Positions 10,467 to 18,762 of a stretch of DNA of 64,000 nucleotides are shown in pieces. Each line of letters opens with the position of its first letter. The first letter of the stretch is position 1. The DNA is from Sphingomonas rhizophila (lineage in GTDB: Bacteria; Pseudomonadota; Alphaproteobacteria; Sphingomonadales; Sphingomonadaceae): positions 806,001 to 870,000 of the forward strand of contig NZ_CP060717.1 in NCBI RefSeq assembly GCF_014396585.1, read 5' to 3'. The notes beneath the pieces were generated by a model. That model was given only the letters and a program-made list of their open reading frames with translations. It did not search any database and had not been told where the DNA came from. Both the position numbers and the translations under genes were made by a program.

Positions 10467-11240
10467 TCAATCTAACGCGGCAAAGCGATCTGCCAATCCG
10501 GCGATTGACGGATCATGGGTCAGGTCGAGGTGAAGCGGGGTGACCGAAATGAAGCCGTCGGCGACCGTCTCGAGGTCCGTGATGTGGCCCGGGGTCGTCA
10601 CCGTCGTGTCCAGCCCGAACCAGAAATAGGGAAATCCGCGCGGATCCGTTCGCCGCTCTATATTCAGACGGCCATGATCGCGAAATCCCTGCCGGCAGAC
10701 GCGGATGCCGCGCACATCCTTCGGCGCGAGGGCAGGGAAGTTCACATTGACGAGCGTCCCGCGTTCCATCGGCTCCGCGATCAGCGGCGCGAGCACCCGC
10801 TCCGCCCAGGCATCGGCAGCAGCGAAGGGCACGGATTCCCCCATGCCCTGCCGCGCATATACCTGGCTAAGCGCGATCGACGGGACGCCGGCCAGCGACC
10901 CTTCGATCGCCGCCGATACGGTGCCCGAATAGGTCATGTCCTCGCCAAGGTTGGCACCGCGGTTGACGCCGGACAGGATCAGGTCGGGCGGGGAATCCTT
11001 CATCAGGTAGCCAAGGGCCATCATCACCGCGTCGGTGGGCGTCCCGTTCACCGAATAGCGGCGATCTTCCCATTGGCGGAGGCGGAGCGGGTGCGACAGG
11101 CTGAGCGAATGGCCGGCACCCGACTGTTCGTCGGTCGGGGCGACGACCCAGACTTCGTCCGCCAACCGCAGTGCGATTTCACGCAGAAGCTTGAGCCCAG
11201 GGGCGTGGATGCCGTCGTCGTTCGTTACCAGGATGCGCAT
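10467..11240 (-). CDS. surE: 5'/3'-nucleotidase SurE
   Basis: 257 aa, the family's usual length. The N-terminus MRILVTNDDGIHAPG supplies the metal-binding Asp pair; SGAGHSLSLSHPLRL, NGTPTDAV and SGVNRGANLGEDMTYSGTVSAA are all standard SurE motifs. It dephosphorylates nucleoside monophosphates (and exopolyphosphate in some species) in the cytoplasm, in housecleaning and stationary-phase survival. ATG at 11240 chosen because it begins exactly at the conserved N-terminus; the upstream in-frame ATG would add seven unconserved residues. In many proteobacteria it pairs with pcm, which is not present here. Confidence 0.95.
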   Translation of the reverse strand: MRILVTNDDGIHAPGLKLLREIALRLADEVWVVAPTDEQSGAGHSLSLSHPLRLRQWEDRRYSVNGTPTDAVMMALGYLMKDSPPDLILSGVNRGANLGEDMTYSGTVSAAIEGSLAGVPSIALSQVYARQGMGESVPFAAADAWAERVLAPLIAEPMERGTLVNVNFPALAPKDVRGIRVCRQGFRDHGRLNIERRTDPRGFPYFWFGLDTTVTTPGHITDLETVADGFISVTPLHLDLTHDPSIAGLADRFAALD

Positions 11241-11482
11241 CAGGTCGCCATGGCGGAGCAAAAGGGGTGCCGCAAGTTGTTGCGCCTTTCGGGCAACAAT
11301 CCACAGCTTTTCGTCACACAGCCTCCGGTCAGTTCTTGTTAAGCCTTAGTGCTTTAATTATGAGCGCGGTCGGGGATGCTGGCTCTCTCGCTAAGTGTCG
11401 AGAAAAAGCCAGTATATTTGCCTCCGGCCGCACCGGTGGGCCCGGTCGCGGAAGCGGCAGGCGCGCGTTCGGGAGGGTGAAG

Positions 11483-11947
11483 ATGGCAACTGCACTTGTT
11501 GACCTATACGGTGATGGTTCGAATAATTTCGACGCCATTATCCTTGCCGATGACTATCGGCCCTCGGAAAGCGAAGAATTTATGTGTGCTGTTCAGCGCG
11601 CATACTTCCTCGCGAAACTCCGCGCCTGGAAAGATTCGATCATCGAGGAAAGCCGGGCGACCATGGCCCAGCTCCAGATCGATTCGCTTCGTGAAAGCGA
11701 TATCGCCGACCGCGCGTCAAGCGAAACGGACTGGTCAATCGAGCTTCGGACCCGTGATCGCCAGCGCAAGCTGATCTCCAAGATCGATGCCGCCATTCGT
11801 CGCCTGTACGAGGGCGAGTACGGCTATTGCGAAGTGACCGGCGATCCGATTTCGCTGGCGCGTCTAGAGGCCCGTCCGATTGCGACGATGACTCTCGAGG
11901 CACAGGAAAAGCATGAGCGGACCGAGCGCGTTTCGCGCGACGATTGA
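11483..11947 (+). CDS. dksA: RNA polymerase-binding transcription factor DksA
   Basis: 154 aa. DksA inserts a coiled-coil into the RNA polymerase secondary channel and acts with ppGpp in the stringent response. Visible: the long helical segment YFLAKLRAWKDSIIEES with its partner RKLISKIDAAIRRL, then YGYCEVTGDPISLARLEARP and the C-terminal TLEAQEKHERTER helix. Only one Cys remains of the classical four-Cys zinc finger, which is normal for alphaproteobacterial DksA. ATG at 11483 is preceded by GGGAGG at a good distance. A strong hairpin terminator follows. Divergent from surE across a 242 bp gap that must hold its promoter. Confidence 0.93.
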   Translation: MATALVDLYGDGSNNFDAIILADDYRPSESEEFMCAVQRAYFLAKLRAWKDSIIEESRATMAQLQIDSLRESDIADRASSETDWSIELRTRDRQRKLISKIDAAIRRLYEGEYGYCEVTGDPISLARLEARPIATMTLEAQEKHERTERVSRDD

Positions 11948-11971
11948 GCTTTGACGCTTTTGAATGGGAAA

Positions 11972-12004
11972 GGGCCGGATCGCGTTCGTCGCGCCGGCCC
12001 TTTT
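11972..12004 (+). terminator. Intrinsic terminator after dksA
   Basis: Inverted repeat GGGCCGG (11972-11978) and CCGGCCC (11994-12000), extended by inner CGCG pairing, followed by TTTT. It is 25 bp after the dksA stop and just before the end of the minus-strand small gene, so it separates converging transcripts. Confidence 0.8.
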
Positions 12005-12014
12005 CGTTGGTCGC

Positions 12015-12170
12015 TTAATGCCCGACCAAGGCATCCTTCAGTCGAAGCTTCTCTTTTTTTAATCGTGCCAGCAGGTCCATATCCGGGTGGGGGCGATGCT
12101 CTTCGGCGTCGACTTGCGCATGAAGCGCAGCATGTTTGGATGCGATTGCCTCGACATGGGCCTTGTCCAT
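12015..12170 (-). CDS. YdcH family (DUF465) small protein
   Basis: 51 aa protein starting MDKAHVEAIASKHAALHAQV and ending with the basic helix LLARLKKEKLRLKDAL, the hallmark of the DUF465/YdcH family of short coiled-coil proteins. Function unknown; the family is widespread in alphaproteobacteria, often as several copies near dksA-like genes. Not annotated by simple length cut-offs, but the reading frame, the ATG at 12170 preceded by GGAAA, and the family-typical C-terminus support it. A second, divergent homologue lies at 12333. Confidence 0.72.
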   Translation of the reverse strand: MDKAHVEAIASKHAALHAQVDAEEHRPHPDMDLLARLKKEKLRLKDALVGH

Positions 12171-12332
12171 CGGTCAATTTCCTTTCGTTGGCTGACACGT
12201 GACGGTCACAATAAATCACGAATCGGCGGCCGTGTCGCTACCCAATCGAATCGGCTCGACGCCGCGCTGGAGCGGACCGTCGTTGACCGCCACGCGGGTG
12301 ACGGCGGCAGGTTCGCAGGCTAGGACGAGCCG

Positions 12333-12530
12333 ATGAACGACGACGATCCCGCCGCCATCCTCGCCTTGCTTCGCGCCGATCATCGGCGATTGGACGAGGA
12401 GATTGAGGCGCTTCGGCTCGACGGGGCCGCCGACCAGATCGAACTGGCGCGGCTCAAGAAGCGGAAGTTGCGATTGCGGGACGAGATCGAGGCGCTGTCC
12501 GACCGTATCGTGCCAGACATCATCGCCTGA
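12333..12530 (+). CDS. YdcH family (DUF465) small protein
   Basis: 65 aa, starting MNDDDPAAILALLRADHRRL and continuing through a charged helix to LARLKKRKLRLRDEIEAL, the DUF465 C-terminal signature shared with the protein encoded at 12015-12170. Predicted entirely helical, probably a two-helix coiled coil. Followed after about 100 bp by a DUF1465 gene on the same strand; this neighbourhood is common in sphingomonads as far as I recall. No function is known for the family. Confidence 0.72.
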   Translation: MNDDDPAAILALLRADHRRLDEEIEALRLDGAADQIELARLKKRKLRLRDEIEALSDRIVPDIIA

Positions 12531-12628
12531 TTGTCGTCCCTTGACGGGACATGGACAGCGTCGTCAACGAACCGCTGACCGCATCGGGCGTTTCTTCCTT
12601 CATGATCACATGGCAAAACCGGTGCGGA

Positions 12629-13111
12629 ATGGACGACTCGACTAACGCCAATGCGCGCATCACACCGCGCCTTATCGACTCGCTTTATACCGAGGCGATG
12701 CTGCTGGCGGACGAAGCGCGGGGTTATTTCGACGAGGCGGGACGCGACGAGCGTCAGCAACTCGAGCCGTTCGTTCGCGTCGGGTTCGCCTGCGAATCAC
12801 TGAAGGTCACCACGCGCATCATGCACATCGTCGCTTGGCTGTTGACGCAGCGCGCGGTCGAGACCGGCGAGATCAAGTCGCCGGACGGGCGGCGCCCGGA
12901 ACGGCGTCTCGGCCACGCGAACGATAGCGACCCGGCGGTGGTCGACCAGTTGCCGGAAGCGGCGCAGCGGCTCGTCTTGTCGAGCGCCGATCTCTATGCG
13001 CGAATCAAACGCCTCGACGAGGGCCAGATGGATGACCAGCCGGCACCAAGTCCCGCGAGGGCGCTGATGGGTCGGCTGGAGCGTGACCTTATCTGGAACC
13101 GGGACCGCTGA
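12629..13111 (+). CDS. DUF1465 family protein
   Basis: 160 aa protein of a family found in alphaproteobacteria and of unassigned molecular function. Conserved-looking blocks are LIDSLYTEAMLLADEARGYFDE, the FACESLKVTTRIMHIVAWLLTQRAVE helix and a C-terminal VLSSADLYARIKRLDEG. No signal peptide or membrane segment; mostly helical and probably cytoplasmic. I take ATG at 12629 because the family similarity begins there; the in-frame ATG at 12551 adds 26 residues without that character. It precedes the alcohol dehydrogenase by about 20 bp and may be co-transcribed with it. Confidence 0.75.
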   Translation: MDDSTNANARITPRLIDSLYTEAMLLADEARGYFDEAGRDERQQLEPFVRVGFACESLKVTTRIMHIVAWLLTQRAVETGEIKSPDGRRPERRLGHANDSDPAVVDQLPEAAQRLVLSSADLYARIKRLDEGQMDDQPAPSPARALMGRLERDLIWNRDR

Positions 13112-13130
13112 CGCGGTAAGGGTCGCCGCC

Positions 13131-14273
13131 ATGCGGCCCTTCAATTTCTCCTACGGTCCTCGCGTTTTCTCGACGCCAGAAGGTGCGACGGCGCTTCCGG
13201 ACTTGCTTCCCAACGGTCCGGTCCTGCTGGTCACCGATGCGCAAATCGTTTCGCTCGGACTGGTCCAGCCGTGGATCGAGGCGCTGCGGACAAAACGCGA
13301 TGTCGTCGTTTTCGACGCGGTGGAAGCAGACCCGTCGCGCGCCACGTTGCTGGCGGCGGTTCAGATGGGCCGAGAGGCCGGCGTTGCCTCGGTGGTTGGC
13401 TTCGGTGGGGGCAGCCCTATGGATGTTGCCAAGCTTGCCGCATATCTGCTCGGATCGGGCGACGAACTCGACGCGATCTGGGGTGTCGAGAATGCGACCG
13501 GCCGGCGCTTGCCGTTGGTGCTTGTGCCCACCACGGCGGGGACCGGATCCGAAGCGACCCCGATTTCGATCATCACGCTGGAAGGCGGGACCAAGATGGG
13601 CGTCAACGCGCGCGCGCTGACCGCCGATGTCGCCATCCTCGATCCGACGTTGACCGAGGGTCTGCCGCGCCATGTCACGGCAGCGACCGGAATCGACGCG
13701 ATGGTGCATGCGATCGAGGCGTTCACCTCGGCTCGGCTGAAGAATCCGCTCTCCGACGCCCTAGCCAAGGAGGCGCTTCGCCTGTTGAGCGCGAACCTTC
13801 TTCGCGCCTGCAAGCATCCCGACGATTTGGCCGCGCGGTCGGCAATGTTGCTCGGCGCGCACCTCGCGGGGGTCGCCTTCAGCAATGCGCCCGTGGCGGG
13901 CGTGCACGCGTTGGCCTATCCACTCGGAGGGCTGTTCCATCTCCCGCACGGTCTTTCCAATGCACTGATGCTCCGGCCTGTGCTGGAGCATAACGCCGAA
14001 GCGGCGCGCGAGCTTTATGCGGAACTCGCGCCGATCGTCGCGCCGCATTGCGAAGCTGACGGTAGCCAGTCGAAAGTCAGGGCGTTGATCGACGGGCTCG
14101 AGCAGTTGGCGCTCAAGTCCGGCCTGCCCCTACGCCTCACGGACCATGGCATTGGCAGGGGTGATCTTGACCATCTCGCCGACGAGGCGATGAAGCAGAC
14201 TCGCCTGCTGGTGAATAATCCGTGCCCGATCGATCGCGACGACGCTCGGAGACTATACGAGGCAGCGCTTTGA
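13131..14273 (+). CDS. Iron-containing alcohol dehydrogenase (group III ADH)
   Basis: 380 aa NAD(P)-dependent dehydrogenase. The N-terminal domain has the nucleotide-binding stretch VVGFGGGSPMDVAKLAAYL and the LVPTTAGTGSEATPISII block; the metal site is supplied by D and H residues in GIDAMVHAIEAF, NAPVAGVHALAYPLGG and LPHGLSNALM. Members oxidise alcohols or reduce aldehydes and ketones with Fe2+ or Zn2+; maleylacetate reductases are the main alternative. It starts at ATG 13131, where homology begins, rather than at 13083. Its stop overlaps the next gene's start by a few bases, suggesting a shared operon with a thioesterase. Confidence 0.88.
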   Translation: MRPFNFSYGPRVFSTPEGATALPDLLPNGPVLLVTDAQIVSLGLVQPWIEALRTKRDVVVFDAVEADPSRATLLAAVQMGREAGVASVVGFGGGSPMDVAKLAAYLLGSGDELDAIWGVENATGRRLPLVLVPTTAGTGSEATPISIITLEGGTKMGVNARALTADVAILDPTLTEGLPRHVTAATGIDAMVHAIEAFTSARLKNPLSDALAKEALRLLSANLLRACKHPDDLAARSAMLLGAHLAGVAFSNAPVAGVHALAYPLGGLFHLPHGLSNALMLRPVLEHNAEAARELYAELAPIVAPHCEADGSQSKVRALIDGLEQLALKSGLPLRLTDHGIGRGDLDHLADEAMKQTRLLVNNPCPIDRDDARRLYEAAL

Positions 14274-14701
14274 CCCGCGCAGCACCGCGCGAGCGCGAGG
14301 TCTATCGCTGGTGGCATCGGGTCGGTTTTCGCTGGGGCGACAACGATGCCTACGGGCACGTCAACAACGCCATTCACTACCAATGGTTCGACAGCGCGGT
14401 GAACCAGTGGCTGATCGATACCGGCCTGCTCGATATCGAGAACGGCGACCCGATCGGGTTAGTGGTCGAAACGGGGTGCCGCTACTTCGCGTCGCTGACC
14501 TACCCGGGCGAGGCGGAGGTCGGTATCAGGGTCGACCGCATCGGTTCGTCGAGCGTGACGTATCATATCGGCATTTTCCCGCCCGATAGCAAAGGCGCTG
14601 CCGCGGAGGGACATTTCACGCACGTCTATGTTGGCCGGCGCGATCGTCGTCCCGTTGCCATTCCGGAAGAGTGGCGCGGAAAACTAGCCGAGTTGGCCTA
14701 G
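14270..14701 (+). CDS. Acyl-CoA thioesterase (4HBT, hotdog fold)
   Basis: About 143 aa. The motif FRWGDNDAYGHVNNAIHYQWFD is the signature of 4-hydroxybenzoyl-CoA-type thioesterases: the Asp before YGHVNN is catalytic. It would hydrolyse acyl-CoA thioesters in the cytoplasm. The start is not certain: TTG at 14270 overlaps the dehydrogenase stop (TTGA), and an ATG at 14222 is also in frame but deep in that gene. The 3' end overlaps the converging flavoprotein gene by 18 bp. Operon with the alcohol dehydrogenase suggests shared acyl or aldehyde metabolism (inference). Confidence 0.82.
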   Translation: MTRAAPREREVYRWWHRVGFRWGDNDAYGHVNNAIHYQWFDSAVNQWLIDTGLLDIENGDPIGLVVETGCRYFASLTYPGEAEVGIRVDRIGSSSVTYHIGIFPPDSKGAAAEGHFTHVYVGRRDRRPVAIPEEWRGKLAELA

Positions 14702-15643
14702 CCGCTGGCGCGCCGCCGCATATTCACTGGCCAGGCGAGCGACCAGTTCGCCAGCGGGCTGCACCTTGTCGACCGACCCGATACCCTGGCCCGATCCCCA
14801 GATGTCGCGCCATGCCTTGGCGCCCGTCGCCGACTGGAAGTTCATCGCTTCCGGCCCGGCTTCGGGAAGGTTGTCCGGGTCCATCCCCGCCGCGACGATC
14901 GAGGCGCGGAGGTAATTGCCGTGAATGCCGGTGAACAGGTTGGAGTAGACGATGTCGGCGGCGCGGCCGGCGACGATTCCTTCCTTGTAGGCCTGGTCGG
15001 CCCGTGCTTCGTCGGTCGCGATGAAAGGCGATCCGATGTAGGCGAAATCGGCGCCCATTGCCTGCGCGGCCAGGATTGCGCCGCCCGTGGCAATCGAACC
15101 CGACAGTGCCAGCGGGCCGTCGAACCACTGGCGGATTTCCTGAACCAGAGCGAACGGCGACCAGCGTCCGGCGTGGCCGCCTGCGCCGGCCGCGACCGCG
15201 ATGAGGCCATCGGCACCCTTTTCGATCGCTTTCCGCGCGAAGCGGTCGTCGATGATGTCGTGCAGCGTGATCCCGCCCCAAGCATGGACCGCGTGGTTGA
15301 GTTCCTCGCGAGCGCCCAGCGAGGTGATGACGATCGGCACTTTCCACTTGGCGCAGGTCTCGACGTCCTGCTCGAACCGGTCGTTGGATCGATGGACGAT
15401 CTGATTGACCGCGAATGGCGCGGAGGGCGCCTCGGGATGGTCGCGATCGTGGACCGCCAGCTCCTCGGTGATCTGGTGAATCCACTCGTCGAGCTGGCTT
15501 TGCGGCCGCGCGTTGAGCGACGGAAAGCTACCGACGATACCGGCCTTGCACTGGGCGATGACGAGAGCCGGATTGGAGACAATGAACAGCGGCGCGCCGA
15601 TGACGGGAAGCCGAAGGTGGGACAGGGCGGCGGGGAGGGGCAT
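14684..15643 (-). CDS. Nitronate monooxygenase / FMN-dependent oxidoreductase
   Basis: 319 aa TIM-barrel flavoprotein of the 2-nitropropane dioxygenase (NMO) family. Visible: LPVIGAPLFIVSNPALVIAQ at the N-terminus, SLGAREELNHAVHAWGG, the FMN phosphate-binding GADGLIAVAAGAGGHAG (with the GGH of family members) and ALSGSIATGGAILAAQAMGADFAYIGSPF. It would oxidise alkyl nitronates or reduce an enone-like substrate with FMN. Other family members are FabK-type enoyl-ACP reductases, but length and motifs favour the NMO group. Monocistronic by context, converging on the thioesterase. Confidence 0.87.
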   Translation of the reverse strand: MPLPAALSHLRLPVIGAPLFIVSNPALVIAQCKAGIVGSFPSLNARPQSQLDEWIHQITEELAVHDRDHPEAPSAPFAVNQIVHRSNDRFEQDVETCAKWKVPIVITSLGAREELNHAVHAWGGITLHDIIDDRFARKAIEKGADGLIAVAAGAGGHAGRWSPFALVQEIRQWFDGPLALSGSIATGGAILAAQAMGADFAYIGSPFIATDEARADQAYKEGIVAGRAADIVYSNLFTGIHGNYLRASIVAAGMDPDNLPEAGPEAMNFQSATGAKAWRDIWGSGQGIGSVDKVQPAGELVARLASEYAAARQRLGQLG

Positions 15644-15794
15644 GGACTCTCCTGCGTCAAGGATCGCGTTTCAATCCGCAACAGGTCTATGGGCAAGCCG
15701 TGGCAAAGCAAGGGGCAGCGGATAAACAAGCCGTTGCGTCCGTAAGGCCTGCTCGCCATAGGATCCTGACATTCGAACAGGATCGCCCAGCCCC

Positions 15795-16832
15795 ATGAAG
15801 TTTTTCGACGACGATTTCGAAGCCCAGGTCCGTTCCGAACGCCGCCGCTGGCTGGTGACGGGCGCCGCCGGCTTCATTGGCTCGAACATTGCCGAAGCAC
15901 TGCTTCGCGCCGACCAGGAAGTGGTCGCGTTCGACAATTTCGCGACGGGGCACCAGCGCAATCTTGATGAACTGCTCGCCGGACTGACCGACGCGCAGCG
16001 CGACAGCTTCCATTTCGCCGAGGCGGACATCCGCAACCGCGACGATTGCATGGAAGCGGTCAAGGGCGTCGACTTCATCCTGCACCAGGCGGCGCTGGGG
16101 TCGGTGCCTCGCTCGCTGGCCGATCCGCTGTCCTCGCATGACGCCAACGTCAACGGCTTCATCAACATGCTGGAAGCGGCCCGGCAGGCAAATGTGTCGC
16201 GGTTCGTCTATGCGGCGTCGAGCTCGACCTATGGTGACGAGCCGAATCTTCCCAAGCGCGAGGACCGCATCGGCAACGCGCTTTCGCCTTATGCCGCAAC
16301 CAAGCTGATCAACGAGATCTATGCCGGCGTCTATGCCCGAAGCTACGGCTTCAAGGCCGCCGGCCTTCGCTATTTCAACGTGTTCGGACCGCGCCAGGAC
16401 CCGGATGGCGCCTACGCCGCGGTGATCCCGGCCTGGGCCCGGGCGATGCTGACCGATCAGGACGTCATCGTGAATGGCGATGGAGAGACCAGCCGCGATT
16501 TCTGTTTCGTTGCCAACGCAGTGCAGGCCAATGTCCGCGCCGCTCTGGCGCCGGAAGTTGCGCAGAACGAGGTTTACAATGTCGCGGTCGGCGATCGCTC
16601 GACGCTCAACGACCTATTCAAGCTCATCCGCTCGGAACTGGAGCAGCACCAGATCAGCTACAAGAAGGACCCGGTGTACCGCGACTTCCGGCCGGGCGAC
16701 GTTCGCCACAGCCTCGCCGACATTTCAAAGGCCGGTCGATTGATGGGCTATCGGCCCACGCATACGCTGGAAAGCGGCATGCGCATCGCGCTGCCGTGGT
16801 ACATCCAGCATTTCCGCCGCGGCGGGTTCTAA
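15795..16832 (+). CDS. UDP-N-acetylglucosamine 4-epimerase-like SDR
   Basis: 345 aa extended short-chain dehydrogenase. NAD-binding [19 protein letters not shown], the [12 protein letters not shown] block and catalytic YAATK with SSSTYGDEP resemble WbpP/TviC-type UDP-GlcNAc (or UDP-GlcNAcA) 4-epimerases rather than GalE. The characteristic [21 protein letters not shown] follows. The product would supply UDP-GalNAc-type sugars for surface glycans, consistent with the polysaccharide genes at 1-9.6 kb but not adjacent to them. Its stop is 4 bp from the end of the converging CAP gene. Confidence 0.86.
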   Translation: MKFFDDDFEAQVRSERRRWLVTGAAGFIGSNIAEALLRADQEVVAFDNFATGHQRNLDELLAGLTDAQRDSFHFAEADIRNRDDCMEAVKGVDFILHQAALGSVPRSLADPLSSHDANVNGFINMLEAARQANVSRFVYAASSSTYGDEPNLPKREDRIGNALSPYAATKLINEIYAGVYARSYGFKAAGLRYFNVFGPRQDPDGAYAAVIPAWARAMLTDQDVIVNGDGETSRDFCFVANAVQANVRAALAPEVAQNEVYNVAVGDRSTLNDLFKLIRSELEQHQISYKKDPVYRDFRPGDVRHSLADISKAGRLMGYRPTHTLESGMRIALPWYIQHFRRGGF

Positions 16833-16836
16833 AGGG

Positions 16837-17421
16837 TCAGACCGCCGCGCGGCCCATGACGTTGCCCGCAGGGAAATAGCGGCAGACGAGGACGTCTGAC
16901 GATCCCGACGAGCGGATCGCGCAGCCGACGCGCTGCGAACCGCTCCACACCATCTGGGTGTAATGGCCGACGGCCGCCCAATTGCCGTTGCGGCTGACGT
17001 TGGGAAAGACACCGGCGCGGTATAGCGACTTCTCGCTCAGCCAGCCGTCATACTTTTCCTGCGTGCTGTAGGCGCCGCGAGTGCCCATCCACAGGTTTTC
17101 GCCCTGGTTCGGGCGGGCGCTCATGGGCGAATGACGGAAGTCGTTCTTTCGCGCCAGTTCGTCGGCGTAGGCGGCGGCGGCTCGCGCCAGTTCTGGGTCC
17201 CACGCCAGCGGCGCGACTCCCATCCGGGCGCGCTCACTGTTGTGCAGCGCCAGCGTGTCCTGAACAAACGCGGCGTTCATCATGTACGACGGCGGAGTTT
17301 CGGTGCGCGAGATGGTCGCGGCGGAGACGGTGACGGAGGGAACGACGGCAACCGTAACGGCAGCGATCGCCGCGAGGCCAAGCGCGCCGCGACGCGCGAT
17401 CGAACGATACAAGCCGGTCAT
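16837..17421 (-). CDS. CAP (SCP-like) domain secreted protein
   Basis: 194 aa. An N-terminal signal peptide (basic MTGLYRSIARRG, hydrophobic LGLAAIAAVTVAVV, probable cleavage after VSA) precedes a CAP domain: LALHNSERARMGVAPLAWDPELARAAAAYADEL, ENLWMG, VGHYTQMVWSGSQRVGCA and a closing CRYFPAGNV. Bacterial CAP proteins are periplasmic or extracellular and of largely unknown function, with a His/Glu cavity that may bind divalent metal. Divergent from the hydroxylase-like gene, separated by about 77 bp. Confidence 0.9.
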   Translation of the reverse strand: MTGLYRSIARRGALGLAAIAAVTVAVVPSVTVSAATISRTETPPSYMMNAAFVQDTLALHNSERARMGVAPLAWDPELARAAAAYADELARKNDFRHSPMSARPNQGENLWMGTRGAYSTQEKYDGWLSEKSLYRAGVFPNVSRNGNWAAVGHYTQMVWSGSQRVGCAIRSSGSSDVLVCRYFPAGNVMGRAAV

Positions 17422-17498
17422 CCCCCCGCGATACGCACGAATGCTTAATCATTCGTATGCGGGAGGAAACTATCCGAAGGTGGTCACGTTCAAACCCG

Positions 17499-18191
17499 AT
17501 GCTCACAGTTGCAGACGACAAAGACCATCCGCTCGCCGATAACTTCGTTAAATTTATCTCGGCTAAAGATTTCCCCTGTGTCGGCGCCAAGGCGGCGCTC
17601 AACCGCGGTGGCATGCACTTCGTCGTTGCGCGCGATTTTCGGTCGGCGTGGGATGATCTCAGGATTCTCCCGACGCTGCTCGAAATCGCCCGCGACTATC
17701 GCGCAGATCCGGAACCTTTCCGCTCGCTCGTCGTGCTGTTCCAGAACGGCGCGCCGAAGGATGAGGCCAGCTTTGAGGCCGGACTTTGGGAACGGCTGCA
17801 ATCGCTTTCCGACAAAGACGACTGGCTTGGCCAGCTGCCGGACCCGCGGGTCTCGCACGATCCCGATGATCCGCATTTCGCCGTCAGTTTCGGAGGTGAG
17901 GGATTTTTCATCGTCGGCCTCCACCCACGGTCGAGCCGCCCTGCGCGCCGTTTTGCGATGCCTGCGCTCGTGTTTAATCTCCACGACCAGTTCGAGCGGT
18001 TGCGGGAGGAGGGGCGCTACCAGGCGCTGCGGGAGGCGATCATCGCCCGCGACGTCGCCATGGCGGGGACAGCGAACCCGATGCTGGCCCAGCACGGCAG
18101 CGTTTCGGCCGCACGGCAGTATAGTGGCCGGGCAGTAGGCGCCGACTGGCAATGCCCGTTCAGCCGAAAGTCGACCAGCCGTGCCGCATGA
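17499..18191 (+). CDS. GntA/YqcI-YcgG family protein, putative heme-dependent N-hydroxylase
   Basis: About 230 aa protein of the YqcI/YcgG family, which includes the guanitoxin enzyme GntA and belongs to the heme-dependent oxidase group that N-hydroxylates guanidine-type and related nitrogen compounds. Visible: FPCVGAKAALNRGGMHFVV near the N-terminus, the conserved FFIVGLHPRSSRPARRF block whose His is the expected heme ligand, and a C-terminal ARQYSGRAV followed by DWQCPF. Start taken at ATG 17499; ATG 17457 is a possible longer start. Its stop overlaps the next start by 11 bp. The substrate is unknown; function is by family only. Confidence 0.75.
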   Translation: MLTVADDKDHPLADNFVKFISAKDFPCVGAKAALNRGGMHFVVARDFRSAWDDLRILPTLLEIARDYRADPEPFRSLVVLFQNGAPKDEASFEAGLWERLQSLSDKDDWLGQLPDPRVSHDPDDPHFAVSFGGEGFFIVGLHPRSSRPARRFAMPALVFNLHDQFERLREEGRYQALREAIIARDVAMAGTANPMLAQHGSVSAARQYSGRAVGADWQCPFSRKSTSRAA

Positions 18192-18762
18192 AATCGCGCC
18201 CCGCTCGGGGGTCGCCTTCACCATCGACAAGGGCCAGACGCTCACCGTGATCGATCCGCGCGGTGAACAGGTCGCCGATCTTCTCGCCTTCAATCGTGAC
18301 GACATCGGCGAGGTCATTTCGTCGGGGCGCACGCTGGATTACGCCAGCCGCATTTATCTTACGACCGGAGACCCGCTCTATTCCAACCGGTCCAATGTCA
18401 TGCTGACGATCGTGGAAGACGACGTGGGTCGCCATGATTTCCTGCTGACTCCCTGCTCGAAAGATACCTTCCGCATCATCTACGGCGATACCGATCCGCA
18501 TCGCGGCTGTTTCGGCAATCTTGCCGAGGCGCTAGCGCCGCATGGCGTGACACCGGACATGATCCCGATCGCCTTCAACGTCTTCATGAATGTGCCGATC
18601 GACGGGACAACCGGCGAACTCAAGGTCGAGCCGCCGCTAAGCAAAGCGGGTGATCGTCTGGTGCTCCGCGCCGAAATGGACCTAATCATCGGCCTGACCG
18701 CCTGCTCCGCGCTGCAATCGAACAACGGTTCATTCAAGCCGATCCACTGGATGGTGGAATGA
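18181..18762 (+). CDS. DUF1989 (urea carboxylase-associated / carboxyguanidine deiminase-like) protein
   Basis: 193 aa. It has the DUF1989 fold signatures GQTLTVIDPRGEQVADLLAFN, SSGRTLDYASRIYL, and the likely metal-binding segment LLTPCSKDTF followed by DPHRGCFGNL, then PIAFNVFMNVPIDG. DUF1989 proteins were long linked to urea carboxylase and some (CgdA/CgdB) are subunits of carboxyguanidine deiminase. No carboxylase gene is nearby, so a different substrate is likely. GTG start at 18181 overlaps the upstream hydroxylase; ATGA overlap with the following ATP-grasp gene. Translational coupling implies the three act together. Confidence 0.82.
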   Translation: MPHEIAPRSGVAFTIDKGQTLTVIDPRGEQVADLLAFNRDDIGEVISSGRTLDYASRIYLTTGDPLYSNRSNVMLTIVEDDVGRHDFLLTPCSKDTFRIIYGDTDPHRGCFGNLAEALAPHGVTPDMIPIAFNVFMNVPIDGTTGELKVEPPLSKAGDRLVLRAEMDLIIGLTACSALQSNNGSFKPIHWMVE

